The position numbers and the translations under genes are program-made. Below the pieces are notes generated by a model that was not told the origin of the DNA, did no database searches, and saw only the letters and a program-made list of their open reading frames with translations. From Pseudomonadota bacterium (lineage in GTDB: Bacteria > Pseudomonadota > Alphaproteobacteria > Rickettsiales > Rickettsiaceae), in contig JAJZHL010000028.1 of the NCBI GenBank assembly GCA_021804505.1, positions 1 through 9,309 of the forward strand: a DNA stretch of 9,309 bases, in the 5' to 3' direction. Shown piece after piece: positions 1-6,616 of this stretch (positions are counted from its first letter, which is position 1; each line of letters begins with the position of its first letter).

Positions 1-315
1 TAATATATCTTTGGGTATTTTAAAATGCTCTACAGTACGTGCTAAAGCAAAACTATTTGGTGGTATTATGCATACATCAGATTCTCTATCTACCAAGTTA
101 TATTGATCAAAGTTTTTTGGATCTACAATTGTTGAATTAATATTGGTAAAAATTTTAAATTCTCTGGAAACTCTGGCATCATAACCATAAGAGGATAAAC
201 CATAAGAAATGATTTTCTCATCATTATTTTTTCTTATTTGGGTTTCAGAAAAGGGGGAAATCATTGAATGTTTTTCACACATCTCTTTAATCCACTTATC
301 CGACATAATTGCCAT
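1..315 (-). CDS. dcd: dCTP deaminase, N-terminal part (cut by window edge)
   Basis: Dcd deaminates dCTP to dUTP in the cytosol, feeding dUTPase and thymidylate synthesis. The 105 visible codons begin [11 protein letters not shown] and include the segments [15 protein letters not shown] and [15 protein letters not shown], which I recognise as the N-terminal half of the roughly 188-residue Dcd type found in Rickettsia. The part carrying the catalytic glutamate lies beyond position 1, so activity cannot be judged. I chose the ATG at 315 because it gives the MAIMSDKW start usual in Rickettsia; a second in-frame ATG lies three codons on, at 306. A purine stretch GGAAG sits a few bases upstream and could be the ribosome binding site. 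The gene is divergent from the porin. Confidence 0.93.
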   Translation of the reverse strand, partial: MAIMSDKWIKEMCEKHSMISPFSETQIRKNNDEKIISYGLSSYGYDARVSREFKIFTNINSTIVDPKNFDQYNLVDRESDVCIIPPNSFALARTVEHFKIPKDIL

Positions 316-408
316 ATATAACTTCCGCGAAACGTAATTAATTAAGAAACCTGAATATAAAGTATATATTAGCAAAATAAAAGTAAATAAATGCAATATA
401 AACAGCGG

Positions 409-462
409 TAAATTTATAGTTGTAATTTTGCCATGCCATATTCAAAACGCTCTATAAATTTA
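409..462. repeat. Perfect 11-bp inverted repeat in the dcd/porin spacer
   Basis: The arms taaatttatag (409-419) and ctataaattta (452-462) are exact reverse complements, 32 nt apart. The right arm ends 21 nt before the candidate porin -35 box. It could be an operator, a transcript hairpin, or a chance match in AT-rich DNA. Confidence 0.5.
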
Positions 463-483
463 TCATCTTCTGTATACTTTTAG

Positions 484-512
484 TTAACTTTTATCTCGCT
501 TTGTGTTATATT
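484..512 (+). promoter_or_regulatory. Candidate sigma70-type promoter of the porin gene
   Basis: TTAACT (484-489) and TATATT (507-512) are separated by 17 nt. They match the -35 consensus at 4 of 6 and the -10 consensus at 5 of 6 positions. Transcription would begin near 519, giving a leader of about 73 nt before the ATG at 592. This is a match by eye in AT-rich DNA. Confidence 0.4.
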
Positions 513-522
513 TTTTCGTCGG

Positions 523-551
523 ACGAGAAGAATATGTATGAATTTTCTCGT
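523..551 (+). promoter_or_regulatory. Small hairpin in the presumed porin leader
   Basis: ACGAGAA (523-529) pairs with TTCTCGT (545-551); one G-U pair and one A-U pair can lengthen the stem to 9 bp. It lies within the predicted 5' leader and covers the upstream ATGs at 534 and 538, which are probably not the real start. A role in translation or mRNA stability is only inferred. Confidence 0.35.
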
Positions 552-591
552 ACTAGATATATTTTATGACACTTCAAATACGCAGGCGACT

Positions 592-1941
592 ATGAAAAAA
601 TTGGTAATTTTGTTTTTAACTTTAGGCTATACTAGCGTTTCTTTCGCAGAAATTAAGACTAACCAACCTGAAACTAAGATTACTCCATCTGTTATTGCTG
701 CCGCTAATACTGAAATAAAACTAGAAGGATTTTTTGAGTACCAGGCTGGTTTTGCAGACCAAAATCATCTTACTGGCCTTGCAGCTTCTATCACAGATAA
801 CAAGAAACACACTGCATTCTATACCGAAGCAGCTTTTAGCGCTACAATACGCCAGCAAATGGGAGAAGTAATTGGTGGTGCCAAGATAGTTTTATTACCA
901 ACAACTAAACCAAAAACTTCTGTAGGCTACAATGGTTCCCACATTTTCCTTGAAACAGACTATGGTAAAGTTGAGCTTGGTTCTCCAGCTGATGCTGCTG
1001 CTAAAATGCGTATTATGGGCGGTAAAGTTACTGCAGGAAGTACCGCATGGAACAAATACATAGTTTTTACTAGTGATTATCTAAAATACAACCTTGTAAC
1101 CCCTGATTTTGACTCATCTGACAATTTCTATATGTCTTCATTCACTAATAGATTTGATGATATGACGGAAAAGACTGAATCAGCAAGAAAAGTATCTTAC
1201 TATACTCCAAAAATCGAAGGATTTAGATTTGGTATTTCTTATATCCCTGATACTTCAAACACTGGAGGTAATCGTAGCTTAAATAATCTAAGCAATAATG
1301 GTCCTTATATAGGTATTAGTAAATCAAATACTGGCATAGCACGGGTAATATTACCAGGCAACCAGCTTGCAGTAATTAATCAAAACGTTAAGGATGCTTT
1401 TTCTGCTGGTTTAACCTATGATAAAGCAATTTCTGATGATTTAGCTATACAAGTATCTCTCACCGGGGAATATGGTAAGCCAGCGCGTAACCTTAAGTTG
1501 GTTCAGATGTCAAGCAGTACATCTACAGGACCCGGTAAAGTTATAGAAAATTATAAGCTCTCAGATTTAAAAGCTTATAATTTAGGAGCAGTATTGTCTT
1601 ATGGTGGCTTTTCATTTGGCGCCTCTTATGGCAGCATGGGTAAAAGCTTAACCACTCCGAGCTATCATAAAACAGGTCGTGACACAAATTATTACAACGG
1701 CGCAGTTGCGTATGGCCAGGGACCAATAAAAACCAGTATCTCTTACTTCAAATCTTCACGTTATAAAAATACTGTAGATTCGGTAAGTCTTGGTACTGAA
1801 TATTTAGTTACTCCCGGTTTATTACCTTATGCAGAGGTTGCATGCTTCCAAGCGAAGGGTAAACCTGTCTACTACCCTGAAGCTCCTAATAAGAAGACTA
1901 GAGGGACAGTTGCAATTCTAGGTGCAAAGATTAAGTTTTAA
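592..1941 (+). CDS. Outer-membrane porin, secreted beta-barrel protein
   Basis: This is a 449-residue protein that should form a beta-barrel channel in the outer membrane for small solutes. I placed the start at ATG 592, not at the in-frame ATG 538, because the protein then begins with a textbook signal peptide: MKK, a hydrophobic core, and a likely cleavage after SFA at residue 19. A weak AGG lies 5 nt upstream. The mature part opens with a first strand around residues 41-54 (EIKLEGFFEYQAGF), shows many alternating strands rich in Gly, Tyr and Phe, has a porin-like stretch DYGKVELGSPADAA, and ends in GAKIKF, whose terminal Phe fits the beta-signal read by BamA. It resembles alphaproteobacterial Gram-negative porins; the substrate is unknown. 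There are no close neighbours on its strand, so it is probably monocistronic. Confidence 0.85.
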   Translation: MKKLVILFLTLGYTSVSFAEIKTNQPETKITPSVIAAANTEIKLEGFFEYQAGFADQNHLTGLAASITDNKKHTAFYTEAAFSATIRQQMGEVIGGAKIVLLPTTKPKTSVGYNGSHIFLETDYGKVELGSPADAAAKMRIMGGKVTAGSTAWNKYIVFTSDYLKYNLVTPDFDSSDNFYMSSFTNRFDDMTEKTESARKVSYYTPKIEGFRFGISYIPDTSNTGGNRSLNNLSNNGPYIGISKSNTGIARVILPGNQLAVINQNVKDAFSAGLTYDKAISDDLAIQVSLTGEYGKPARNLKLVQMSSSTSTGPGKVIENYKLSDLKAYNLGAVLSYGGFSFGASYGSMGKSLTTPSYHKTGRDTNYYNGAVAYGQGPIKTSISYFKSSRYKNTVDSVSLGTEYLVTPGLLPYAEVACFQAKGKPVYYPEAPNKKTRGTVAILGAKIKF

Positions 1942-1983
1942 GAGTATAAGACTCTCGCGATGTTATCCAGCGCACGATGGTGT

Positions 1984-2010
1984 TGTCATTCCTGCGTAGG
2001 CAGAAATCTA
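1984..2010. repeat. Dispersed palindromic repeat, type 1 (RPE-like)
   Basis: The sequence tgtcattcctgcgtaggcag followed by aaatcta is a palindrome-like unit. Positions 1988-1995 pair with 2000-2007 around the loop GTAG, with one mismatch (C1991 against A2004). Short units of the form cattcctgcg...gcaggaatc are scattered through many rickettsial and other alphaproteobacterial genomes. That this copy belongs to such a family is from memory, not from a search. Confidence 0.6.
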
Positions 2011-2080
2011 GGCTGTAAAGATTTTTCCACGTACGAGGATAACAATAAAAGCGGCGGAAACACTTGTATTGTAATTAGGT

Positions 2081-2106
2081 GCCATCCCGAACTTGATTCG
2101 GGATCC
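2081..2106. repeat. Dispersed palindromic repeat, type 2 (RPE-like)
   Basis: ATCCCGAA (2084-2091) and TTCGGGAT (2097-2104) form a perfect 8-bp stem around the 5-nt loop CTTGA. Translated, the unit reads HPELDSGS, a peptide often seen in spurious frames across rickettsial repeats. A degraded third unit (ttccccgccgtagcgcgaa, about 2113-2131) follows directly. Confidence 0.65.
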
Positions 2107-2207
2107 CTCTCGTTCCCCGCCGTAGCGCGAATGTCGCAAACCAGAATTTTCAGCTATTCTATAACCTAGCAAACTACTAGATTTTTCTACTAAAGCCACT
2201 TCCACTC

Positions 2208-2236
2208 TTGATGTTTCCTGATTATAATAATATAAT
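2208..2236 (+). promoter_or_regulatory. Sigma70-type promoter of rpoZ-acpS
   Basis: TTGATG (2208-2213) and a perfect TATAAT (2231-2236) are spaced by exactly 17 nt. Transcription would begin near 2243, about 31 nt before the rpoZ start. This is the best promoter match I found in the window. It lies just to the right of the repeats, so they probably sit outside the transcript. Confidence 0.6.
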
Positions 2237-2273
2237 GTAACAAGATAAAAATAATTAATAATGTGTATATAAT

Positions 2274-2660
2274 ATGGCAAGAATAACTATTGAAGATTGT
2301 GCAGAGGTCGAGCAAGACAGGTTTAAGCTAGTTGCTTTGGCTTCTCAAAGGGCTAAGGATATCAACTCCGGCAGCATGATCACTATCAACAATGATAAGG
2401 GCGATAAGGCGACTGTTCTTGCACTGCGAGAAATAGCAGCAGGTCATATTACAATTGCTACACTCAAAGAAGAGCTACTTAGCCGCCTTCGGAAAAATAG
2501 CAGGATTGATCCTATCGATGATGATAATGTTAGCCTCTCTACTGAGGAAGAGACAGAAAATTTTGATTACTTACCAAGCGGTTCCGATATATATGTAACG
2601 GAAGATTATTCCGACCTTGATGATCAAATGTTTGATGACAATATCACTGAAGAAAAATAG
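2274..2660 (+). CDS. rpoZ: RNA polymerase omega subunit
   Basis: Omega helps fold and hold the beta' subunit in the cytosolic RNA polymerase core. The protein has 128 residues. The conserved part covers about residues 1-75, with MARITIEDC, the DRFKLVALASQRAKDIN helix and the ALREIAAGHI motif, all typical of alphaproteobacterial omega. The C-terminal third (about 77-128) is a very acidic tail ending near EDYSDLDDQMFDD, which I recognise as Rickettsia-like. The ATG at 2274 gives the standard MARIT start; no Shine-Dalgarno sequence is visible in the AT-rich leader. It is the first gene of a unit with acpS, only 5 nt downstream. Confidence 0.95.
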   Translation: MARITIEDCAEVEQDRFKLVALASQRAKDINSGSMITINNDKGDKATVLALREIAAGHITIATLKEELLSRLRKNSRIDPIDDDNVSLSTEEETENFDYLPSGSDIYVTEDYSDLDDQMFDDNITEEK

Positions 2661-2665
2661 GCACT

Positions 2666-3043
2666 ATGATCGTTGGCATCGGTACTGACATAGTGCAGAT
2701 CCCCAGAATAGATAAGTTATTAAAACTGCATAAACAACGTTTCGTACGCAGAATCCTTTCAGAAAACGAAATCAGTAAGATGATGTCGCTGAGCAAGGAG
2801 CAGCATTCTAACTTCATTGCCAAGAGATTCGCTGCCAAAGAAGCCATAAGCAAGGCTCTTGGCATTGGTATTGGAAGAGCCTTTGGTTTCCGTGATATCT
2901 CCATATTAAATGATAGTCTTGGCAAACCATCTGTTGATATTACCTCCCCCAGCTTCACTAAATATCCGCAAATAAAAATTCATATATCCATCTCAGACGA
3001 TTACCCTATATCGGTTGCTTTTGCAATCGCCTCAACTGTTTGA
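2666..3043 (+). CDS. acpS: Holo-[acyl-carrier-protein] synthase
   Basis: AcpS moves the 4'-phosphopantetheine arm from coenzyme A onto the conserved serine of acyl carrier protein, making it active for fatty acid and lipid A synthesis. The 125-residue length is normal. The N-terminal motif GIGTDIVQIPRI holds the metal-binding Asp8, and FIAKRFAAKEAISKALG (residues 50-66) holds the second metal ligand, Glu59, so the enzyme looks intact. The C-terminal HISISDDYPISVAFAIA matches the last strand of the fold (usually HvSiSHe), with Asp where many homologues have His. It starts 5 nt after the rpoZ stop and is probably cotranscribed with it. No lepB-rnc-era cluster follows, unlike in many alphaproteobacteria. 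Confidence 0.95.
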   Translation: MIVGIGTDIVQIPRIDKLLKLHKQRFVRRILSENEISKMMSLSKEQHSNFIAKRFAAKEAISKALGIGIGRAFGFRDISILNDSLGKPSVDITSPSFTKYPQIKIHISISDDYPISVAFAIASTV

Positions 3044-3097
3044 GTATAAAAATAGAGGATATTAGGTTACAAATTGAGCTCTATCGTGCTCGCATTA

Positions 3098-3127
3098 TTG
3101 CACAAAGTTATATATTTATCTTATTAT
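3098..3127 (+). promoter_or_regulatory. Candidate promoter ahead of the broken gene
   Basis: TTGCAC (3098-3103) and TATTAT (3122-3127) are 18 nt apart and would start transcription about 20 nt before the ATG at 3153. The hexamers match at 4 and 5 of 6 positions. If the downstream frame is a dead gene, this would be its surviving promoter. Confidence 0.3.
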
Positions 3128-3152
3128 CACTTTTAATAACAGAGACTAATGC

Positions 3153-3597
3153 ATGAAAAACAAATTTGCTAACATGCTAAAACATCAAATACCATTATTG
3201 CTTTTTACTAAAGATTATAATTATATTTTGATAACTCGTACTATCCCACTAGTTATGTTGGGTATGAAAATAATTCATTATATCGATCAATTATATGGTG
3301 ACAAAATAAATATCATCATAGGTTTTGTGTACGAGCCATAATGATGCTACTTGCTTTTAGTGGTGCTCATATAGGCTTGTTATGCAATTATACGCACAAA
3401 CATTTTATTCTATATAGAAGCAGAAAACTAATAGACGATGTATAATTTGCACTTTATTTATCCTTAGAGGAATATTCAATGTACCTATACTACTGCCTTT
3501 TGTAGGTGACACAATATACAGGCTATTATACTACTGATACTTCAAGAATTTGTTTTACCAAATTTGGCAATCTCCGCTCTTTACCTACCTCTAAGCA
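3153..3597 (+). pseudogene. Broken gene for a small membrane protein, possibly DUF3429/TMEM69-like
   Basis: A frame of 62 codons (3153-3341) opens with MKNKFANML and holds a hydrophobic stretch TRTIPLVMLGMKIIHY. At its end the reading continues in another frame (3341-3445, MMLLAFSGAHIGLL), then another (about 3445-3537, VPILLPFVGDTIYRLLYY), then one with KFGNLRSLPTS (up to about 3597). Read in order, these pieces resemble the layout I remember for DUF3429 proteins: an early IPF-type helix, YgaxxLsFlgGxhwGl, and a late W(Y/F)xxLRxxLT. The summed length, about 148 codons, fits that family. Each join needs a frameshift, so no full product can be made. The assignment is from memory and is weak; the pieces could be chance frames. 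Confidence 0.3.
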
Positions 3598-3750
3598 CAC
3601 TGCGGTGCAAAGGTTTTTATCTTGATATCCAATTCTTGGAGTGTTAACAGTAAATCTCTATACTTAGTATAACTTCCCATACTTTACTTAATGCTACAAA
3701 AAAAGTGCTGTGGTTATAGTATCAAAAAGCGGTCTGAAGTTTTAAATGAT

Positions 3751-3803
3751 TAATAGTCAAGCTCTTGCAAGCAAATAGGCTTGTTAGAGCAGTGCGACTA
3801 TTA
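3751..3803. terminator. Large hairpin after the rpsT end, possible terminator of the ribosomal operon
   Basis: Taatagtc (3751-3758) and gactatta (3796-3803) form a perfect 8-bp outer stem. Inside it, gctct (3761-3765) pairs with agagc (3786-3790), and caagc (3768-3772) with gcttg (3779-3783), around a 6-nt loop. On the minus strand it begins 27 nt after the rpsT stop, where the operon transcript should end. No strong U run follows in that direction, so it is not a classical intrinsic terminator; it may protect the 3' end or help Rho-dependent ending. Confidence 0.5.
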
Positions 3804-3830
3804 TAAGTGAAATTAAATGTTTTAGATATA

Positions 3831-4103
3831 TTAGTTAGCGCTATCCATATTTTTGATACGCTGGGAGAGTCTACTAATTTTACGAGAGGCGGTGTTAAGT
3901 TTAATAACATTTTTTGACACACCTTTCATCAGCTCAGACTGAGCAATAATCAAAGCATTTCGGGCAGACTCTTTTGAACCAGAAGTAATTTCTTGCAAAA
4001 CTTTCTTAACATAAGTTCTAATTCTGCTTACTCTATTTTTGTTAACTAGAGTTTTTCTAACAGTTTGCCTTATTGCCTTTTTTGCTGATGAATGATTAGC
4101 CAT
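3831..4103 (-). CDS. rpsT: 30S ribosomal protein S20
   Basis: S20 binds 16S rRNA in the body of the small subunit during early assembly. The 90-residue, strongly basic, helical protein begins [21 protein letters not shown] and has the later stretch [23 protein letters not shown], both typical of S20. The ATG at 4103 has AGGAAA upstream as a plausible ribosome binding site. It starts 23 nt after the rplQ stop on the same strand and so appears to be the last gene of the spc/alpha operon. In many bacteria rpsT stands alone, so this position is unusual. A hairpin follows its stop. Confidence 0.95.
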   Translation of the reverse strand: MANHSSAKKAIRQTVRKTLVNKNRVSRIRTYVKKVLQEITSGSKESARNALIIAQSELMKGVSKNVIKLNTASRKISRLSQRIKNMDSAN

Positions 4104-4126
4104 ATATTATATTTCCTGTAAATTTA

Positions 4127-4555
4127 CTAACTTTGTTGCTCTACGTCTTGTTGACCCTCAACACTAATTTTTGGGGTCATACAACCTTTACTGTTTAAGT
4201 CTCTATCGACAAATTCAATATAAGCAACCGATGCCATATCGCCATGGCGGAAACCAGCTTTAATAATCCTAGTATAACCACCTTTGCGATCAAAATATCT
4301 TTTCCCTAAAACGGTAATTAGCTTTTCAACAGCAACTTCATCTTTAAGCTTAGCGAGAACCATCCTGCGATTAGCTAAATCAGTCTTTTTTGCTTTGGTG
4401 ACCAACACTTCAACGTAAGGTCTAAGCTCCTTTGCCTTAGGTAAAGTTGTTTTTATTTGCTCGTTCATAATTAGAGCAACAGCCATATTAGCAAACATTG
4501 CTTGCCTGTGACTACTAGTTCTATTAAGCTTTCTGCCCTTAATTTTGTGACGCAT
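4127..4555 (-). CDS. rplQ: 50S ribosomal protein L17
   Basis: L17 is a large-subunit protein near the exit of the peptide tunnel. The 142-residue product begins [24 protein letters not shown], the diagnostic L17 N-terminus, followed by the conserved [14 protein letters not shown] segment (about residues 37-50) and [23 protein letters not shown]. The C-terminal tail beyond about residue 118 is low in similarity and polar, as often seen in longer alphaproteobacterial L17s. It follows rpoA with a 15-nt gap that contains AAGG as ribosome binding site, the standard alpha-operon order. Confidence 0.96.
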   Translation of the reverse strand: MRHKIKGRKLNRTSSHRQAMFANMAVALIMNEQIKTTLPKAKELRPYVEVLVTKAKKTDLANRRMVLAKLKDEVAVEKLITVLGKRYFDRKGGYTRIIKAGFRHGDMASVAYIEFVDRDLNSKGCMTPKISVEGQQDVEQQS

Positions 4556-4570
4556 ATATTTTACCTTAAA

Positions 4571-5590
4571 TTAATACGGATCTTCGTAACGCTTAGATAG
4601 CTCTTGAATATTTTCTGGTGGCCATCCGGGTACGTCCATACCAAACTTCAAACCGAAACTTTGTAGAATTTCTTTTATCTCATTCAGAGATTTTCTACCA
4701 AAATTTTGTGTCCTCAGCATTTCCGTTTCTGTTTTAATGACAAGATCACCAATATAAATAATATTATCATTTTTCAAACAGTTCTGTGACCGCACAGATA
4801 ATTCTAATTCTTCAACTTTCTTCAATAGAGCTGGGTTAAAAGATAATTCTTCTAATTTATCTTGCTTATCTTCTTCTTGCTCCTCAAATGTAATGAACAG
4901 CTGTAATTGATCTTGCAAAATTCTAGCCGCCAGACCAACTGCTATTTCTGGGGAAATACTGCCATCAGTTTCAACAGTCATAACAAGCTTATCATAATCC
5001 GTTACCTGGGCTACACGAGTATTTTCTACTTTATAGGTCACCTGCTTTACCGGACTAAATAGTGCATCAATAGGAATCACTCCAATGGCACCACTTGAGC
5101 TTATTGTACTTTGAGCAGCAATATAACCTTTTCCAGTTTCGCAAACCAGCTCCATGTCAAGCTGATGGCCCTTTTCTAAAGTACAAATAACTTGATTAGG
5201 TGTTAAAATTTCAACATCGTGACCTACTGAAATCATTCCTGCATTCACTACACAAGGACCCGTAGCATGTAATCTCACTACTTTTCTCTCTTCTGAGTGC
5301 ATTTTAATGACCACAGCCTTAAGGTTTAATACTATATCAACCAAATCCTCTTTTACTCCAGGTATAGCAGAAAATTCATGCACGATTCCTGGAATTTTAA
5401 TAGCAGTTATAGCAGCACCCTGAAGAGAAGATAACAAGGTTCTTCTCATTGCATTGCCTATAGTTAAACCAAAACCTCTTTCCAATGGTTCAACAATAAT
5501 CCTAGCAACTTTAGCATTCTGATCAGGATTGTCATACACTATTTTGGAGGGTTTGATCAATGAATTCCAATTCTTATTTAACGACAACAT
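4571..5590 (-). CDS. rpoA: RNA polymerase alpha subunit
   Basis: Alpha dimerises to scaffold assembly of RNA polymerase, and its C-terminal domain touches UP elements and activators. The 339-residue length is normal. The N-terminal domain (about 1-235) includes [20 protein letters not shown], the dimer and beta-contact region. A charged linker ([13 protein letters not shown], about 237-249) leads to the C-terminal domain, with [16 protein letters not shown], which carries the DNA-contacting Arg, and the helix-hairpin-helix stretch [14 protein letters not shown]. It ends [18 protein letters not shown]. The ATG at 5590 has GGGTAAG upstream. It lies between rpsK and rplQ, 20 and 15 nt away, in the usual alpha-operon order. 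Confidence 0.98.
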   Translation of the reverse strand: MLSLNKNWNSLIKPSKIVYDNPDQNAKVARIIVEPLERGFGLTIGNAMRRTLLSSLQGAAITAIKIPGIVHEFSAIPGVKEDLVDIVLNLKAVVIKMHSEERKVVRLHATGPCVVNAGMISVGHDVEILTPNQVICTLEKGHQLDMELVCETGKGYIAAQSTISSSGAIGVIPIDALFSPVKQVTYKVENTRVAQVTDYDKLVMTVETDGSISPEIAVGLAARILQDQLQLFITFEEQEEDKQDKLEELSFNPALLKKVEELELSVRSQNCLKNDNIIYIGDLVIKTETEMLRTQNFGRKSLNEIKEILQSFGLKFGMDVPGWPPENIQELSKRYEDPY

Positions 5591-5610
5591 TATACTTACC
5601 CAACTATTAA

Positions 5611-5997
5611 CTATACTCTTCTTCTTTTTGGTGCTCTACAGCCATTATGCGCAACTGATGAAACATCTAGGATAGATGTGACAATAAAATTTTGACTAAA
5701 TACTGCTCTCATAGCTGATTCTCTTTGAGCACCTGCACCTTGTACCCTAATTGAAACAGTTTTCATACCATGTTCTTTAGCAAGCTCAGACGCTTTATCA
5801 ACAGTAATTTGAGCTGCATAAGGCGTGGCTTTTCTTGCTCCTTTAAAACCGTGCGTACCAGCGGTAGAGAATGCTATAGCATTTCCTTGCACATCAGTAA
5901 AAGTAACGATTGTGTTGTTAAAAGTTGTTTTAATATGCACAACACCAAGTGTAATATTCTTTTTTTTCTTTTTAATCTTAGAACTAGGTTGATTCAT
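5611..5997 (-). CDS. rpsK: 30S ribosomal protein S11
   Basis: S11 lies on the platform of the small subunit, near the mRNA in the E site. The 128-residue protein has a lysine-rich start ([10 protein letters not shown]), the core [18 protein letters not shown] and [13 protein letters not shown], and the diagnostic C-terminus [14 protein letters not shown], where many homologues read NGCRPPKRRRV. It follows rpsM after 13 nt. I see no clear Shine-Dalgarno sequence in that gap, so translation may be coupled to rpsM. Confidence 0.97.
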   Translation of the reverse strand: MNQPSSKIKKKKKNITLGVVHIKTTFNNTIVTFTDVQGNAIAFSTAGTHGFKGARKATPYAAQITVDKASELAKEHGMKTVSIRVQGAGAQRESAMRAVFSQNFIVTSILDVSSVAHNGCRAPKRRRV

Positions 5998-6010
5998 TAT
6001 TATACCATTA

Positions 6011-6388
6011 CTACTTTGTCACTTTTTTCTTGCCTGCAATCGCTACTGCTTTCCCCTTACGCGTTCTAGCATTAGAGTGAGTATTTTGACCACGAACAGG
6101 TAATTTTCTTATATGTCTAAGACCTTGATAGCATCTTATATCCTTTTTCTTCTTAATATTAAGGTTCACTTCTCTTCTGAGGTCGCCTTCTACCTTATAT
6201 TCTTTTTCTATAATATTACGCAAAGTAATAAGCTCACTATCAGTTAAATCCTTAACTCTCTTACTTTCAGATATACTAGCTTTACTACAAATATCCTTTG
6301 CTGCAGGAGAACCTAAACCATAAATATAAGTTAAGCTAATCACTAGCCTCTTATTTTCTGGAATATTAACACTCGCTATTCTTGCCAC
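6011..6388 (-). CDS. rpsM: 30S ribosomal protein S13
   Basis: S13 sits in the head of the small subunit and contacts P-site tRNA and the large subunit. I start it at GTG 6388, which gives a 125-residue protein beginning (M)[25 protein letters not shown], the standard S13 N-terminus; the frame is open further upstream but those residues do not look like S13. GGAGA lies 7 nt before the GTG. The conserved tail [22 protein letters not shown] (about residues 91-112) is complete, followed by a lysine-rich end. It is the first gene of the classical alpha operon part and follows a 228-bp spacer. Confidence 0.96.
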   Translation of the reverse strand: MARIASVNIPENKRLVISLTYIYGLGSPAAKDICSKASISESKRVKDLTDSELITLRNIIEKEYKVEGDLRREVNLNIKKKKDIRCYQGLRHIRKLPVRGQNTHSNARTRKGKAVAIAGKKKVTK

Positions 6389-6616
6389 AAAATAATCTCC
6401 AAAATTTCTATACTTATAAAAAAAATAACTCTTCAAGCCTACTAGCCTAGGCCTCAAGCCAAATTACAAACAAGGATTAAATCCTAGTAATAAATGCAAA
6501 ATATAATTATTTTGCATTTATTAAACTACTTAACCAAGAAAGTAGTCTAAGCCCTAGTCTAGCATACTGAATATAATAACAGACAAAATGGAATCATATA
6601 AAGATATCCCATAAAG
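6389..6616. other. Spacer between adk and rpsM
   Basis: This is the widest gap in the ribosomal operon and contains no credible gene. Its main feature is the perfect hairpin at 6488-6523. A second small palindrome, ggattaaatcc (6474-6484), lies beside it toward rpsM. On the minus strand TTGAAG (6436-6431) and TATAGA (6412-6407) are 18 nt apart, but a start there would leave almost no leader, so I do not call a promoter. Confidence 0.55.
6488..6523. terminator. Perfect 16-bp hairpin between adk and rpsM
   Basis: Positions 6488-6503 are the exact reverse complement of 6508-6523, leaving the loop TAAT. The arms read taataaatgcaaaata and tattttgcatttatta. On the minus strand it lies about 94 nt after the adk stop and about 100 nt before the rpsM start. 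The stem is AT-rich and not followed by an uninterrupted U run, so partial termination, RNase processing or mRNA protection are all possible. Confidence 0.6.

Larger units (their letters stand above)
316..591. other. Divergent intergenic region between dcd and the porin
   Basis: This AT-rich spacer separates two divergently transcribed genes, so it should hold both promoters. I see no gene of credible length in it. It contains an 11-bp perfect inverted repeat (409-462), a candidate porin promoter (484-512), and a small hairpin in the presumed porin leader (523-551). On the dcd side an AT-rich stretch offers several weak hexamers, none convincing enough to call. Confidence 0.6.
1942..2273. other. 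Repeat-bearing spacer between porin and rpoZ
   Basis: There is no credible gene here. Right after the porin stop, AGAGT (1941-1945) and ACTCT (1951-1955) form a short 5-bp hairpin without a T run, so it is at best a weak terminator. The middle (about 1984-2135) is markedly GC-richer than its surroundings and carries palindromic repeats. The right end carries the rpoZ promoter. Open frames across the repeats on both strands look like translated repeat DNA (CHSCVGRNLG, CHPELDSGS). Confidence 0.7.
3044..3830. other. Long spacer without an intact gene, between convergent acpS and rpsT
   Basis: These 787 bases lie between the end of acpS (plus) and the end of rpsT (minus). I found no intact gene, tRNA-like cloverleaf or transposase. 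The left part holds a candidate promoter and a broken plus-strand coding remnant; the right end holds a large hairpin. Stops are frequent in all frames over 3600-3750, where I see nothing else. Confidence 0.65.

Noticed and set aside
1941..1955. Intrinsic terminator after the porin (agagt-ataag-actct)
   Set aside because: The stem is only 5 bp and no T run follows.
1960..2280. Open frames on both strands over the porin-rpoZ spacer (69 and 90 codons)
   Set aside because: They translate palindromic repeats, have no family resemblance or ribosome binding site, and the minus-strand one runs across the rpoZ promoter.
2644..2958. 104-codon frame antisense to acpS
   Set aside because: It lies wholly opposite an intact, recognisable acpS and shows no domain of its own.
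3526..3657. Minus-strand open stretch of 43 codons reading TPRIGYQDKNLCTAVCLEVG and on to KQILEV, with a short ATG frame at 3591-3680 overlapping it
   Set aside because: The composition looks protein-like, but the stretch has no start codon, I cannot assign a family, and it overlaps the plus-strand remnant. A stretch this long can be open by chance or as antisense of a former gene.
5770..6069. 99-codon plus-strand frame across rpsK and rpsM
   Set aside because: It is a shadow of two certain ribosomal protein genes on the other strand.
6389..6457. N-terminal extension of S13 from a TTG at 6457
   Set aside because: The added residues do not resemble S13, while GTG 6388 gives the standard N-terminus with a good GGAGA ribosome binding site.
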